Assembly (NCBI GenBank): GCA_016933155.1
Contig: JAFGBM010000004.1
Location: forward strand, 181,614 to 245,613
Direction: 5' to 3'
From: Demequinaceae bacterium
GTDB lineage: Bacteria; Actinomycetota; Actinomycetes; Actinomycetales; Demequinaceae
Length of the DNA: 64,000 bases
The translations under genes and the position numbers were made by a program. Below the pieces are notes generated by a model. That model was not told the origin of the DNA and ran no database searches. It worked only from the letters and a program-made list of their open reading frames with translations. This document shows, one piece after another, positions 25,809 through 34,876 of this stretch (position 1 is its first letter; each line of letters begins with the position of its first letter).

Positions 25809-27637
25809 GATGGCTCGGTTCTGGCTTGATCGGAAGCGTGGGGGCGGCCGTCCTCCTCTCCACCCACCCGTGGTACCTCGACACGGTCGCCGATGGGACG
25901 ACGTCACGAATGTCTTCCATGACCGTGATTCTTGCTTGGTTCTTCATTCTGGCGACCATCTCGGGAACGGTCGTGATCGGGCTCGAGCCTGAGAGCGCGA
26001 TTGAGGTCCGGGCGACCCGGGCCGCCCTCGGGGAGAGCAATCGTCGGGCAGGCATCGCCGCCGCCCGACGGGGTGCCGCTGCTGGTGCCATCGTCTCGGC
26101 TATCCTCATCGTCCCCAGTTCGGTCGCCGTTCTCCTCAGCTCCCGTAGGGGCTCGGGCGGCGCGTGGGGCTGGATCGCGCTCGTCGCCGGCCTCGTCTTC
26201 CTCTCCATCCTCGTCTCCCACGTCGTCGCCGCAAATGCGCCGAAACGCGAGCCCGTTACGGAGGCGCTACGCCACTCGCACGAGACGCGGCCCTTCCGGA
26301 TACGCGCCATCCGCTGGTACGTGCTCATCGGATTCGTAGTCTCCCTTCCTTCCGCGATCGTCAGGGCGGTGTCCGATGGAGGCTCGATCTGGTCCGGAGC
26401 ACTCCTCCTCGTGGTCGGCACCGCCAGTGCCGGGCTTGTTGGTGTCCTCATCGAATGGGGGATCCGCTGGGGCATCGACCTCGCCCCGGTCGCCATGGCC
26501 CGCCTCGCCCGTCGCGGACGGGGCCCGGTGGCGACCCTCCTCGCCGACGAGGCTCTGGCGCGACGCCGTCCCAGGGGAGCAGGCATTCTCACCGCGATCG
26601 CTGTCATCGCCGCTCTCATCGCCGGTACCGCGCTTGTCTCCTCTCGAAGCATCGACGGGCGTGAAATCAACATCGTCATTGGAGACGTGTGGCGCGATGG
26701 GGGTGAACCCTGCGTCGGTTCGTGCATTGAGGAGTTCCGCCAGACCCTCGCCGACGAACCCATCGTCGGTGCGATCGTCCCGGCGATCACCGGAAGGCTC
26801 GTCGGCGGAGACTGCGTCGGCGAGGTGTATGCCGTCGATCCCGCTCTGGCTGGGGCCGCCGATCCGGTCTTCGCGAGGGTGCTCCGATCAGAGCTCGACA
26901 CGATCGAGACCGAACACGGCACCTGCGGCCTCGACTTCGACGGGAATTGGATCGACGCTCCCGTCGCCTACTCGCCCGGTTCGGGAATCGTCCTCATCGC
27001 GGACGCCAACACGGTGACCGCTCAGGATGACACGCTTGTGCCGAATGCTCTACTGGTCTACGCCGCAGACCCCAACGAGCAATCCCTCGACATCGTCGTC
27101 GACACGGTGGCGGAGCGGCTCGGACTTGAGTACGTCGCCCCGGTGAGCATGACGCGGGTGGAGAACGTGGTCGACGGAGGCATGTCCGTTCCGCTTGCCC
27201 TGACGGCCTTCGCCCTCCTCCTCATCGTCCCTCTTGCGGCCCTCGTGGTCGCGGGAGTCGCGGAACGGCGACGGGACCACGGTACCCTCGCCGCCCTCGG
27301 CGCGACCACATCGACGCTACGCACAGCGATGGCGATCGAGTCGACGTTCCGTGCCTGGGCCGCGGTTATCGTCGGCATGCTCGCTGGCCTTCTGGTTCGT
27401 CTCGTCGTGATCGGCTACTCCGCCATCGCCGGGTCCTCCGACGACTCGATCGGGACGGGGTCCGGCGATCACCTCGACAGCATCCCATGGTCGGCCCTCG
27501 GGATCGCTGCAGCCGCCGCTCTCGGGGCTATCGCCCTGATCTCTGCGATAGCGGCAGCAAGCATCTCCCGCGCCACCCCCGTCGAGGCACTGCGGCCCGA
27601 GCCTGCGGGGAGCGGGACGGAGAGACGCTCTCGATGA
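25805..27637 (+). CDS. FtsX-like ABC permease 1 (610 aa)
   Basis: Hydrophobic spans near 10-27, 38-58, 90-110, 120-140, 180-205, then an ATP-independent outer region (about 275-450) and a C-terminal set of spans near 465-590 ending in SRATPVEALRPEPAG. The C-terminal TPVEALRP box is the usual end of an FtsX domain. The N-terminal half has a divergent five-span arrangement. ATGA overlaps on both sides place it in a strict operon with the ATPase and two more permeases. Confidence 0.85.
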
Positions 27638-29748
27638 TCCTCCGGCTCGCCGTCGAACAGGTCCGCTCCCAGAGGCGGTACACCCTCTGGACCGCAGCCC
27701 TCCTAGCCGCCACGACCGGGCTCGTCGCATTCGCCCTGACGATGTACTCCACCGAGCGGGCGTTCGACGACCTCACCGCCCGTGCCAATGGCGGGGACCG
27801 GGAGAACCACGGATACGCGACCACCGTCGTCGGGAACGTGCCCGAATCTACTGACCCGATGGCAGTTCACTCGACCCTCGAGATCGACCAGGCGCTCACC
27901 CAGGCCATGCTCAATGGCTCGGACGTCGTGGCCACGCGAATGGTTCCGCTCGACCTCCACGACCACAACCTCAACACCAACAGTCCCTACTTCGACCTGT
28001 TAGTCATCGCCGTCAGGGGTGACTTCGACTGGGACCTAGTCCTAGCGGAAGGCAACCCCCCAACCGTCACGCAGATCGCGCTCAGCTCCGCCATCGCCGA
28101 GGAGTTGGGTGTCGGCATCGGGGATGTCATATCCGTCGCGCCGGACGGGCATGAGGTCAGCGTCCGGAATGGGCAAGGGATCTACTATCCCACTTACGAC
28201 CTTTGGATTTCCGGCCTGCTTCGCTCGAACGACGGCCTTACCGTCGGGGCACCCTGGGAGGCGGACGCGATCGTCTCCTGGAAACTATCGAACGACGCCC
28301 TCGGCCTGTTCACCTACACGACCTCGCAGAGCGGCGACCCCGAAGAATCGCGCCGGATGTGGACCGGCCCGGACACCTGGGTCGACTACGACACCGGCGA
28401 TCCGGCCCTCGGCATATTCGTCGACCCGGATTTCGTTGACTTTTCGACCACCCCTCCGGAGGCCGTGCCGCTCGCGTTGGCTGCGGCGGGCGTCCTCCTC
28501 CTGACCACCCTCGGTGGGGCGTTCGCCATCGGCCGGTCCCTCGGCCAGGCCCGCGTCGGATGGATCGGGACGGCCCGCACCCTCGGGGCGACTCGACGTT
28601 CGATCCGCATGGCAAGCATTCTCGAGACCTTACTGGTTGGGGCGGTTGCCACAGTCGCTGGCTTCGCCGGGGGCTACCTCGCCTCCGCGATCCGTCTCGC
28701 CGTCCTGCGAGACAAGGTGCCCTACCCGCTCGCCCCGACGTCCGTCCCGCTTCCCTGGTGGGTAATCGTCGGGGTTGGCGCCGCGGGCCTCGTCTTCTCC
28801 CTCGCGCTGTCGGCGGTGCCAGCCTTTTGGGCGTCGCGGGTTCCCCCGGTCGCCGCGCTCAAGGCGACGGCCGACCTAACCGCGGTGGAGACGTCTCGCA
28901 GGGTCCCGATCCGCTGGCTGACCTTCCCCCTCGCTATCGGGGTCCTCCTCATCCTCGCGGGAGGGGACGGCACCCAACGGGGTGACGTCCTTTTCGGTGT
29001 CGGCGGGATCCTTTCCGTCCCGACCGCCCTTGCCTTCTTCGTCGAGGGGTTCCGGCGCCTCGTCCCCGTGCTCGGAAGACGCCTCGCCAAGTCTCGGCGG
29101 GTATGGGCGATGGTTGCGGGCGACGGCATCCTCGCTCGGCCACGCCAAGCCTCGACCCTCGCGACGCTTTCGGCGATGGGCTGCTTGGTAGGCATCGTCA
29201 TCCCGACCCTCTGGGCGTTCTACCAGTGCGACTACTTCCTCAAGTGGAGGATTGGACAGACAGTTCCTTGGTCCGTGTTCATCGAAGGCGAGATGGGTTG
29301 GTGGACCACCGTGTCCTTCGGCGTTGTCATTGGGCTTCTGGTCGCCCTCCAGGCGATCTGCCTCGCCGTGACCCTGAGTTCGATCCGGGTGACCACGGCA
29401 GAAAGGGCGACCCAGCAGGCGATGGGCTTGTCCACCCGAGCTGGGCGTGCCGCCGCCTTCGCCCAACACTCGGTGCCCCAGATCGTGGGGCTCGTGGTGG
29501 GTGCGCTCACGGGGTACGGCGTCGCGCTGTTCATCCACTTCTGCACCGACCTCAATTGGCCCTACTCCCACCGGACGCGGCCCTCCGACTACCTCCCCGC
29601 GTTCAGCTACTCGGCGCTCTCCTGCCTGGTGTTCCTCGCGCTCGGCCTGGCGATCATCGGGCTGGGTTCAATCCTCGCCTCCCGCATTCCCAAGGAGCGC
29701 ACCCCGGTCGAGGCTCTACGTCCTGAGGGGAAGGTGAGCATCCGATGA
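27634..29748 (+). CDS. FtsX-like ABC permease 2 (704 aa)
   Basis: N-terminal MILRLAVEQVRSQRRYTLWT followed by one span, an extracellular MacB-PCD-like domain (about 45-275), then two FtsX units. The first has GQARVGWIGTARTLGATRRSIRMASILET and FWASRVPPVAALK, and the second ends RIPKERTPVEALRPEG. This is the expected layout of a duplicated-FtsX permease. Its start resembles that of the next gene (MILRLVVLQFRSAW), so permeases 2 and 3 are duplicates. Coupled by ATGA on both sides. Confidence 0.88.
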   Translation: MILRLAVEQVRSQRRYTLWTAALLAATTGLVAFALTMYSTERAFDDLTARANGGDRENHGYATTVVGNVPESTDPMAVHSTLEIDQALTQAMLNGSDVVATRMVPLDLHDHNLNTNSPYFDLLVIAVRGDFDWDLVLAEGNPPTVTQIALSSAIAEELGVGIGDVISVAPDGHEVSVRNGQGIYYPTYDLWISGLLRSNDGLTVGAPWEADAIVSWKLSNDALGLFTYTTSQSGDPEESRRMWTGPDTWVDYDTGDPALGIFVDPDFVDFSTTPPEAVPLALAAAGVLLLTTLGGAFAIGRSLGQARVGWIGTARTLGATRRSIRMASILETLLVGAVATVAGFAGGYLASAIRLAVLRDKVPYPLAPTSVPLPWWVIVGVGAAGLVFSLALSAVPAFWASRVPPVAALKATADLTAVETSRRVPIRWLTFPLAIGVLLILAGGDGTQRGDVLFGVGGILSVPTALAFFVEGFRRLVPVLGRRLAKSRRVWAMVAGDGILARPRQASTLATLSAMGCLVGIVIPTLWAFYQCDYFLKWRIGQTVPWSVFIEGEMGWWTTVSFGVVIGLLVALQAICLAVTLSSIRVTTAERATQQAMGLSTRAGRAAAFAQHSVPQIVGLVVGALTGYGVALFIHFCTDLNWPYSHRTRPSDYLPAFSYSALSCLVFLALGLAIIGLGSILASRIPKERTPVEALRPEGKVSIR

Positions 29749-31841
29749 TCCTCCGACTCGTCGTGCTCCAGTTCCGTTCCGCGTGGAAATCGACTCTTTC
29801 GATCGCGGCCACGCTCGCACTTGCCGTCGGGTTCGGGACCTTCGCGATGGTTCTGGCGGCGACCCAGATCGCGCATCAGGAGTCCGACTATGAAGACTTC
29901 AGGTACGGATATGAGCACGTCGCCGAGTTCCACACGGTTTTGGGCGATCCGATTCCCCAAGTTTCCGATGCCCAGCTTGAGAATGTCGTCAGTCTCGATG
30001 AGGTTGAGGCTTTGGTCCAGTCCGCGGCGAACCATGGCCCTGTCGTGGCGACGTCCAGCACCTACGGACGCGTCCCCGGCCCGGACGAGGGGGTGGACAT
30101 CGCCCTGTCCTTGCCAAACCCCGACGACGAACGATACCTCTCGCGCGGATCCCTGCCGAAGGCAGGCGAGATCGCCCTCGGCGCGACGCTGGCCGCAAGC
30201 CTCGATATCACCGTCGGCGATCCGATCACACTCGTGAACATCGACCCTCGAGTGCCGACGACGGTGACGCTGACGGTGTCGGGAATCCTCCGCGATGGCG
30301 GGGTGAACCCGTACTGGACATGGGTACCCGGTGGAATCGCGTCCTGGGACGACTTTGAGTACCTAGCAACCTTCCTCCCGACGTGGGTCTTCGTCGATCC
30401 TGAGACGGAAGAAGTTGCCACGGTGATGTCGACCCAGGTCCACTGGAACGAGGACAACCCCGTGCTTTCGCCGTACGAGTCCTATTCCGGTTGGATGTAC
30501 GAAGGTGGTTTCCGTTGGTCGGATGCGTTCAACTACCTCAATGGTCCCGCCGGGTGGGCTCTCCTGCTCGCCGGGATCACGGTCGCCTGCCTCGTCACAG
30601 CCGCCCTGGGGATGGGCCGTTCTCACGCGGAGTCCCGTGCGAGGTGGAGTGGCACTGCTCGAGTGCTCGGCGCGACCCGGGGAACCATCGCCACGGCGTC
30701 CGTCGTCGAGACGCTCGTCGTCTCTGTGGCCGGGGTCGGAGTCGGATTCGGGGCGGGGGCCCTTGCCGCCCATCTCCACCTTGTCTACCTTCGACTCTCG
30801 CACCCAGACGGTTTCCTTCCGTCGGCCATCAGCGTCCCGTCCGTGCTCGTCGGCGTCGGCGTGCTCGTGGGCATGGCCATTGCGGTGATCCTGGCGGCGG
30901 TCCCCGCCTTCTGGGCGTCGAGAGTCGCCCCCGTCACCGCCCTCAAGCCTGTCTCTCCCATCCGCGATGCGACGCTGTCCCGCGTCGTTAACCCGTGGTG
31001 GCCTTTTCAGATCATGGCCGCTGGTGTGGTCATCTCCGTCGTGCTCCAGCGATTGAACCTCGACGGCTCCTTGGGGCCTATCGGGGACTTGGGGGCGGGG
31101 CTTGGCCAAATCTTGGGGCTGGTGGCCGGTGCGGCGGTCGTCGTCCAGGTCGCGCGTGGATTGGTCTCAATCGTCGGCCGCCAACTCGCACGATCTCGCG
31201 TGTCGTGGATACTGGCCGCCGGAGATGGGCTCCTCTCTCACCGGCGCTCCTCCACCTTCGCCTCCCTCGCCATGATCGTCGTAGCGTCCCTGTTCACGGC
31301 CTACACGACAACCAACTCCTTCAACGGCCTCGAATGGTCAGAGGACTACCGCGGGTGGGGAGAGCTCCCCCACGTCTCCTTCTCCGACTGGTGGCAATCC
31401 TGGATTGCCGCCCCAGGCGTCCTCACCTTTGCGGCCGTCGCTTTCGCCGTCATCGTCGTCATGGCGACGATCGTTCGCACGACGTCCCGGAGGTCGACCG
31501 CCCAGGAAGACGCGACCCGATCCGCCCTCGGACTCTCCCACCGGGACGCACGGGCGGCAGTGGCGCTCAGGGACGCCGCGGTCATGGCAACGGGTACGGT
31601 GGTCGGTGGCCTAGCGGGATGGGCGCTCTCTCTCGCGTGGCGGATCGTCGGCGCCGCGATCTTCCCCGATGACCTCGTCTACTCGCTCGAATGGAATGCC
31701 ACCTCAGCCGCGTACGGGCTTGCGGCCACCGGAGCGATTATCGGCCTCGGACTCTTCGCATCGGTCGTTACCGGTCTGCTCGTATCCCGGCTCGCGGTGG
31801 CGACCCCGCCCGTCGCCGCAATCGGTCGGTCCGACGGCTGA
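29745..31841 (+). CDS. FtsX-like ABC permease 3 (698 aa)
   Basis: Same architecture as permease 2: one N-terminal span, an outer domain at about 45-265, then FtsX units with WSGTARVLGATRGTIATASVVET, FWASRVAPVTALKP and a second unit ending VATPPVAAIG. The final motif is weaker than in its neighbours. It is the last gene of the operon and a hairpin follows at its stop. With one ATPase and three permeases, either the ATPase homodimer serves alternative permease pairs, or permeases 2 and 3 form a heterodimer. Confidence 0.88.
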   Translation: MILRLVVLQFRSAWKSTLSIAATLALAVGFGTFAMVLAATQIAHQESDYEDFRYGYEHVAEFHTVLGDPIPQVSDAQLENVVSLDEVEALVQSAANHGPVVATSSTYGRVPGPDEGVDIALSLPNPDDERYLSRGSLPKAGEIALGATLAASLDITVGDPITLVNIDPRVPTTVTLTVSGILRDGGVNPYWTWVPGGIASWDDFEYLATFLPTWVFVDPETEEVATVMSTQVHWNEDNPVLSPYESYSGWMYEGGFRWSDAFNYLNGPAGWALLLAGITVACLVTAALGMGRSHAESRARWSGTARVLGATRGTIATASVVETLVVSVAGVGVGFGAGALAAHLHLVYLRLSHPDGFLPSAISVPSVLVGVGVLVGMAIAVILAAVPAFWASRVAPVTALKPVSPIRDATLSRVVNPWWPFQIMAAGVVISVVLQRLNLDGSLGPIGDLGAGLGQILGLVAGAAVVVQVARGLVSIVGRQLARSRVSWILAAGDGLLSHRRSSTFASLAMIVVASLFTAYTTTNSFNGLEWSEDYRGWGELPHVSFSDWWQSWIAAPGVLTFAAVAFAVIVVMATIVRTTSRRSTAQEDATRSALGLSHRDARAAVALRDAAVMATGTVVGGLAGWALSLAWRIVGAAIFPDDLVYSLEWNATSAAYGLAATGAIIGLGLFASVVTGLLVSRLAVATPPVAAIGRSDG

Positions 31842-31861
31842 GGGCAATCGGCTTTGCCCTC
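31840..31861 (+). terminator. Terminator hairpin after the ABC operon
   Basis: GAGGGCAA and TTGCCCTC form a perfect 8-bp stem with a 6-nt loop, beginning in the stop codon of permease 3. No T-run. A TAGACT -10 box for the rhodanese gene follows at 31865-31870. Confidence 0.6.
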
Positions 31862-31911
31862 CCGTAGACTGTCGGAACACATTCCCCGAGTTCTTCCCAC
31901 AAGGAGCCGCT

Positions 31912-32496
31912 ATGCCCAAGCCCGAGGTTCCGGGAGGACGAACTGACCTGCTCCGCCTCGGACGCTCCACTGACGGCTGTGGCTGTGATGGCCAGTGCGG
32001 CTGCGATGGTCACGACCGCGATCACGGTGCTGAGGGATCCGCGGCCGACGCGACAGTTGAGGCCAGTGGCTCGTTGACGACCTACGCCGGAGACCTCACT
32101 CCCCAGGAGGCCTGGGAGATGCTCAAGAACACCCCGAGCGCGACGCTCGTCGACATCCGCAATGAAGCCGAGTGGCGGTACCTCGGCGTGCCTGACCTCG
32201 GCGATATCGGTGGCCGGGTCGAGTTCATCGAATGTACTACCTACCCCGATGGCGTCCCCAACCCCAACTTCATCGATCAACTCGCGGCCGCTGGCCTTAC
32301 CTCAAGCGCCGGAGTCCCCGTCCTATTCATCTGCCGAGCGGGTCACCGCTCCGTGGACGCGGCAATCGCCGCTACCATGGCTGGCCTCGGCCCCTGTTAC
32401 AACGTCCTCGACGGCTTCGAGGGGGAGCTAGGAGAGGACGGGCACAGGGGTCACGCCGGCTGGCGCGCCGTCGGCCTCCCCTGGTACCAGCAGTAG
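31912..32496 (+). CDS. Rhodanese-like sulfurtransferase with Cys-rich N-terminus, partner of MetZ
   Basis: A 194-aa protein. The rhodanese domain (about 58-190) has active-site Cys141 in FICRAGHRS. In front of it lies an unusual stretch, CGCDGQCGCDGHDRDHG (23-39), with four cysteines and two histidines that may bind metal. A rhodanese just before metZ is a conserved actinobacterial pair (Mycobacterium tuberculosis Rv0390-Rv0391); it may supply or handle sulfane sulfur for homocysteine synthesis. The ATG at 31912 follows AAGGAG. metZ starts 11 nt later. Confidence 0.85.
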   Translation: MPKPEVPGGRTDLLRLGRSTDGCGCDGQCGCDGHDRDHGAEGSAADATVEASGSLTTYAGDLTPQEAWEMLKNTPSATLVDIRNEAEWRYLGVPDLGDIGGRVEFIECTTYPDGVPNPNFIDQLAAAGLTSSAGVPVLFICRAGHRSVDAAIAATMAGLGPCYNVLDGFEGELGEDGHRGHAGWRAVGLPWYQQ

Positions 32497-32506
32497 GCTC
32501 CATTTC

Positions 32507-33715
32507 ATGAGCGACGCCCCCGATTCCGCGGGATTCCGCCCCGACACCCGCGCCATCCACGCAGGAATCGACCGCTCTCACCACCTCGAGATGTCCGAGG
32601 GCCTCTTCCTCACCCAGGGCTACGTCTACGACCGGGCGGCCGACGCCGAGGCGGCCTTCGCGGGCGAGCTCGACGTGTACATGTACTCCCGGTTCGGCAA
32701 CCCCACGGTGACCGCGTTCGAGGAACGGCTACGTGCCATCGAGGGGGCCGAGGCCTGCCTCGCCACGGCCACCGGCATGGCGGCGGTGTTCACCTCCCTC
32801 GCCTCGATCCTCACCTCCGGCGATCGGCTCGTCGCCTCCCGGGCGCTCTTCGGCTCCTCGATCCAGATCTTCGACCTGTACTTCTCCAAGTGGGGAGTGA
32901 CGGTCGAGTACGTCGACGGGCATGTCCTGGAGCAATGGGGGGGCGCCCTCAAACGTCCGGCCAAGGCGGTCTTCTTCGAGACCCCGACCAACCCCATGCA
33001 GGACATCGTCGACGTCCGCCGCGTCGCCGAACTCGCCCATGCCGCCGGGGCCTTCGTCGTCGTCGACAACGTCTTCGCCACCCCCATCGGCCAGCGCCCC
33101 CTCGACCTGGGTGCCGACGTCGTCGTCTACTCCGGGACCAAGCACATCGACGGCCAGGGCCGGGTCATGGGCGGGGCGATCCTGGGGGCCGCCGACTACA
33201 TCGACGGGCCGGTCATGACGATGCTCCGGCAGACGGGTCCGACGCTCTCGCCCTTCAACGCCTGGGTTCTCCTCAAGGGCCTCGAGACGATGGCTGTGCG
33301 CGTCCGACAGCAGACGGCCTCGGCCCTAGAAATAGCAGCCTGGCTGGAGGCCCGCCCAGAGGTCGCCCGAGTCCTCTACCCGTTCCTCCCCTCCCACCCC
33401 CAGCACGAGCTCGCCCTGTCGCAGATGACGATCGGTGGAACCGTCGTGACCCTGGACCTCGCCATCCCCCAGGCAGCGGACGCCAAGGAGCGGGCCTTCA
33501 AGGTCATGGATTCGCTCCGGCTTTTCGAGCTCGTCAACAACTTCGCCGACGCCAAGTCGATCGTCACCCACCCCGCGACGACGTTCCACCGGGGCCTCGG
33601 AGAGGAACGCCGAGCGGCCATCGGCGAATCGGACGCGACCATCCGGCTCAGCATCGGGCTCGAGGACGTCGAGGACCTCAAAGAGGACCTGGAACGGGCG
33701 CTCGCAACGGCCTAG
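32507..33715 (+). CDS. metZ: O-succinylhomoserine sulfhydrylase MetZ
   Basis: PLP enzyme making homocysteine from an O-acylhomoserine and sulfide. 402 aa. PLP lysine Lys212 in YSGTKHIDGQGRVMGG, Asp187 in VVVDN, substrate loop YSRFGNPTV at 60-68. The GQGRVMGG sequence after the lysine is typical of MetZ and differs from the LGGHGTAIAG of the MetY gene at 717. A leaderless start is possible: TAGGCT (32494-32499, sharing the rhodanese stop) is 7 nt before the ATG. Its 3' end overlaps that of the convergent gene by 38 nt. Confidence 0.92.
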   Translation: MSDAPDSAGFRPDTRAIHAGIDRSHHLEMSEGLFLTQGYVYDRAADAEAAFAGELDVYMYSRFGNPTVTAFEERLRAIEGAEACLATATGMAAVFTSLASILTSGDRLVASRALFGSSIQIFDLYFSKWGVTVEYVDGHVLEQWGGALKRPAKAVFFETPTNPMQDIVDVRRVAELAHAAGAFVVVDNVFATPIGQRPLDLGADVVVYSGTKHIDGQGRVMGGAILGAADYIDGPVMTMLRQTGPTLSPFNAWVLLKGLETMAVRVRQQTASALEIAAWLEARPEVARVLYPFLPSHPQHELALSQMTIGGTVVTLDLAIPQAADAKERAFKVMDSLRLFELVNNFADAKSIVTHPATTFHRGLGEERRAAIGESDATIRLSIGLEDVEDLKEDLERALATA

Positions 33716-34730
33716 TCTTCTCGATCGTCCACTCCGGCAGGGGCTCGGGCTCCGAGCCCATACCCGCGTCATCTTCTGCTGCTGTCGATTCCTCCATCGG
33801 GGTTCGCAGCGCCTCGGCGACAGCCAGGAAGGGATACACGACGGCGGCCACAACCCCAGCGATGACGGACACCAACAAGACCAGATCGGCCTTGCTCTTC
33901 ACGGCGGTGAGATCCACCCCGTCCAGGCCCCAGGCATCGATGGTCAGCCACACCCACCAGAGGACGCCGACTGGCACCATCGTAAGAACGGCAATCGCGA
34001 TGAGGCGGGCGGTGCGAAAAGGTCGGGGTGGCCGGTCGGGATTGGGTTCCGGCAGCGGCCGACGGTCCAATCGGCTCATTCGGAGAGTGGCATATGCCCA
34101 GGTGGACACGGAAGGGACCAACATCAGTCCCGCGAAGGGAAAGACGTAGGGAGTCGCGCCGGCGGCGAACAACATCAAGGTGACCACACCCGCCGTTCCG
34201 GCCACCAAACCGTGCGCAATGTGCATTCTCTCCAGCGGTCGACGGCCTGGGGTCGCCGCAACCGGACCCTCCGGCCCGGGGATGGACTCTCCTCGTAGGG
34301 TGAAAAACGCCTGATCCCGGCGGACGTATGCGATGGCCACCCAAGCGAAGGCCACCGCGACCACGGCGACCACGATGGCCAAAGGAACATGGAGACGGGT
34401 CGGCAACCCGACCCTCTCGCCCGAGAAGGAGCTGGCAACCGACACGGCAAACAGCACGCCCAGCCCACCGGCCAGGGCGTCCCGTACCCGGCGAAGGGCC
34501 GCGGACGGCTCCGTCGTGAACCGAGCGGTGCCTGCGGAGAACCAACAGAAGGCTGCAACGACCCCGAGGCTCGCAGCCGTCACGACGGGCGCGATCAGCG
34601 CCATCCCGGGGCTGGATCCCAGCATCCCGACGAGTTCGGCACACAGAACCGCGACCACAAGGCCCACTGTGGAGACTATTCCCAGTCGGAACAACGGCTG
34701 CTGCGCCGCCCAACCCGTCGATGGGCCCAT
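33678..34730 (-). CDS. Polytopic membrane protein, 350 aa
   Basis: About eight membrane spans (near 18-38, 44-66, 84-104, 116-138, 175-196, 202-222, 255-278 and 297-320) and a cytoplasmic acidic C-terminus. No family recognised. The ATG at 34730 is chosen because AAGGAGGGG precedes it; the frame is open for 28 more codons. The last 12 codons run antisense into metZ, so the real stop could be misjudged only if an error exists here. Nothing links its role to its neighbours. Confidence 0.65.
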   Translation of the reverse strand: MGPSTGWAAQQPLFRLGIVSTVGLVVAVLCAELVGMLGSSPGMALIAPVVTAASLGVVAAFCWFSAGTARFTTEPSAALRRVRDALAGGLGVLFAVSVASSFSGERVGLPTRLHVPLAIVVAVVAVAFAWVAIAYVRRDQAFFTLRGESIPGPEGPVAATPGRRPLERMHIAHGLVAGTAGVVTLMLFAAGATPYVFPFAGLMLVPSVSTWAYATLRMSRLDRRPLPEPNPDRPPRPFRTARLIAIAVLTMVPVGVLWWVWLTIDAWGLDGVDLTAVKSKADLVLLVSVIAGVVAAVVYPFLAVAEALRTPMEESTAAEDDAGMGSEPEPLPEWTIEKTRPLRAPVPGPL

Positions 34731-34876
34731 GACCCCTCCTTCACTTTCAATCGTCGCACAGGAGGGGTCCACGCGCTCGGTGAACGGATAGTGCCCGAAA
34801 CGATCCGGAGCCATACGATAGTCGAATCGGTCGGAGCGCCCGCCCCTGCCAAACCGTACGCGACAGGAGGCAACTC

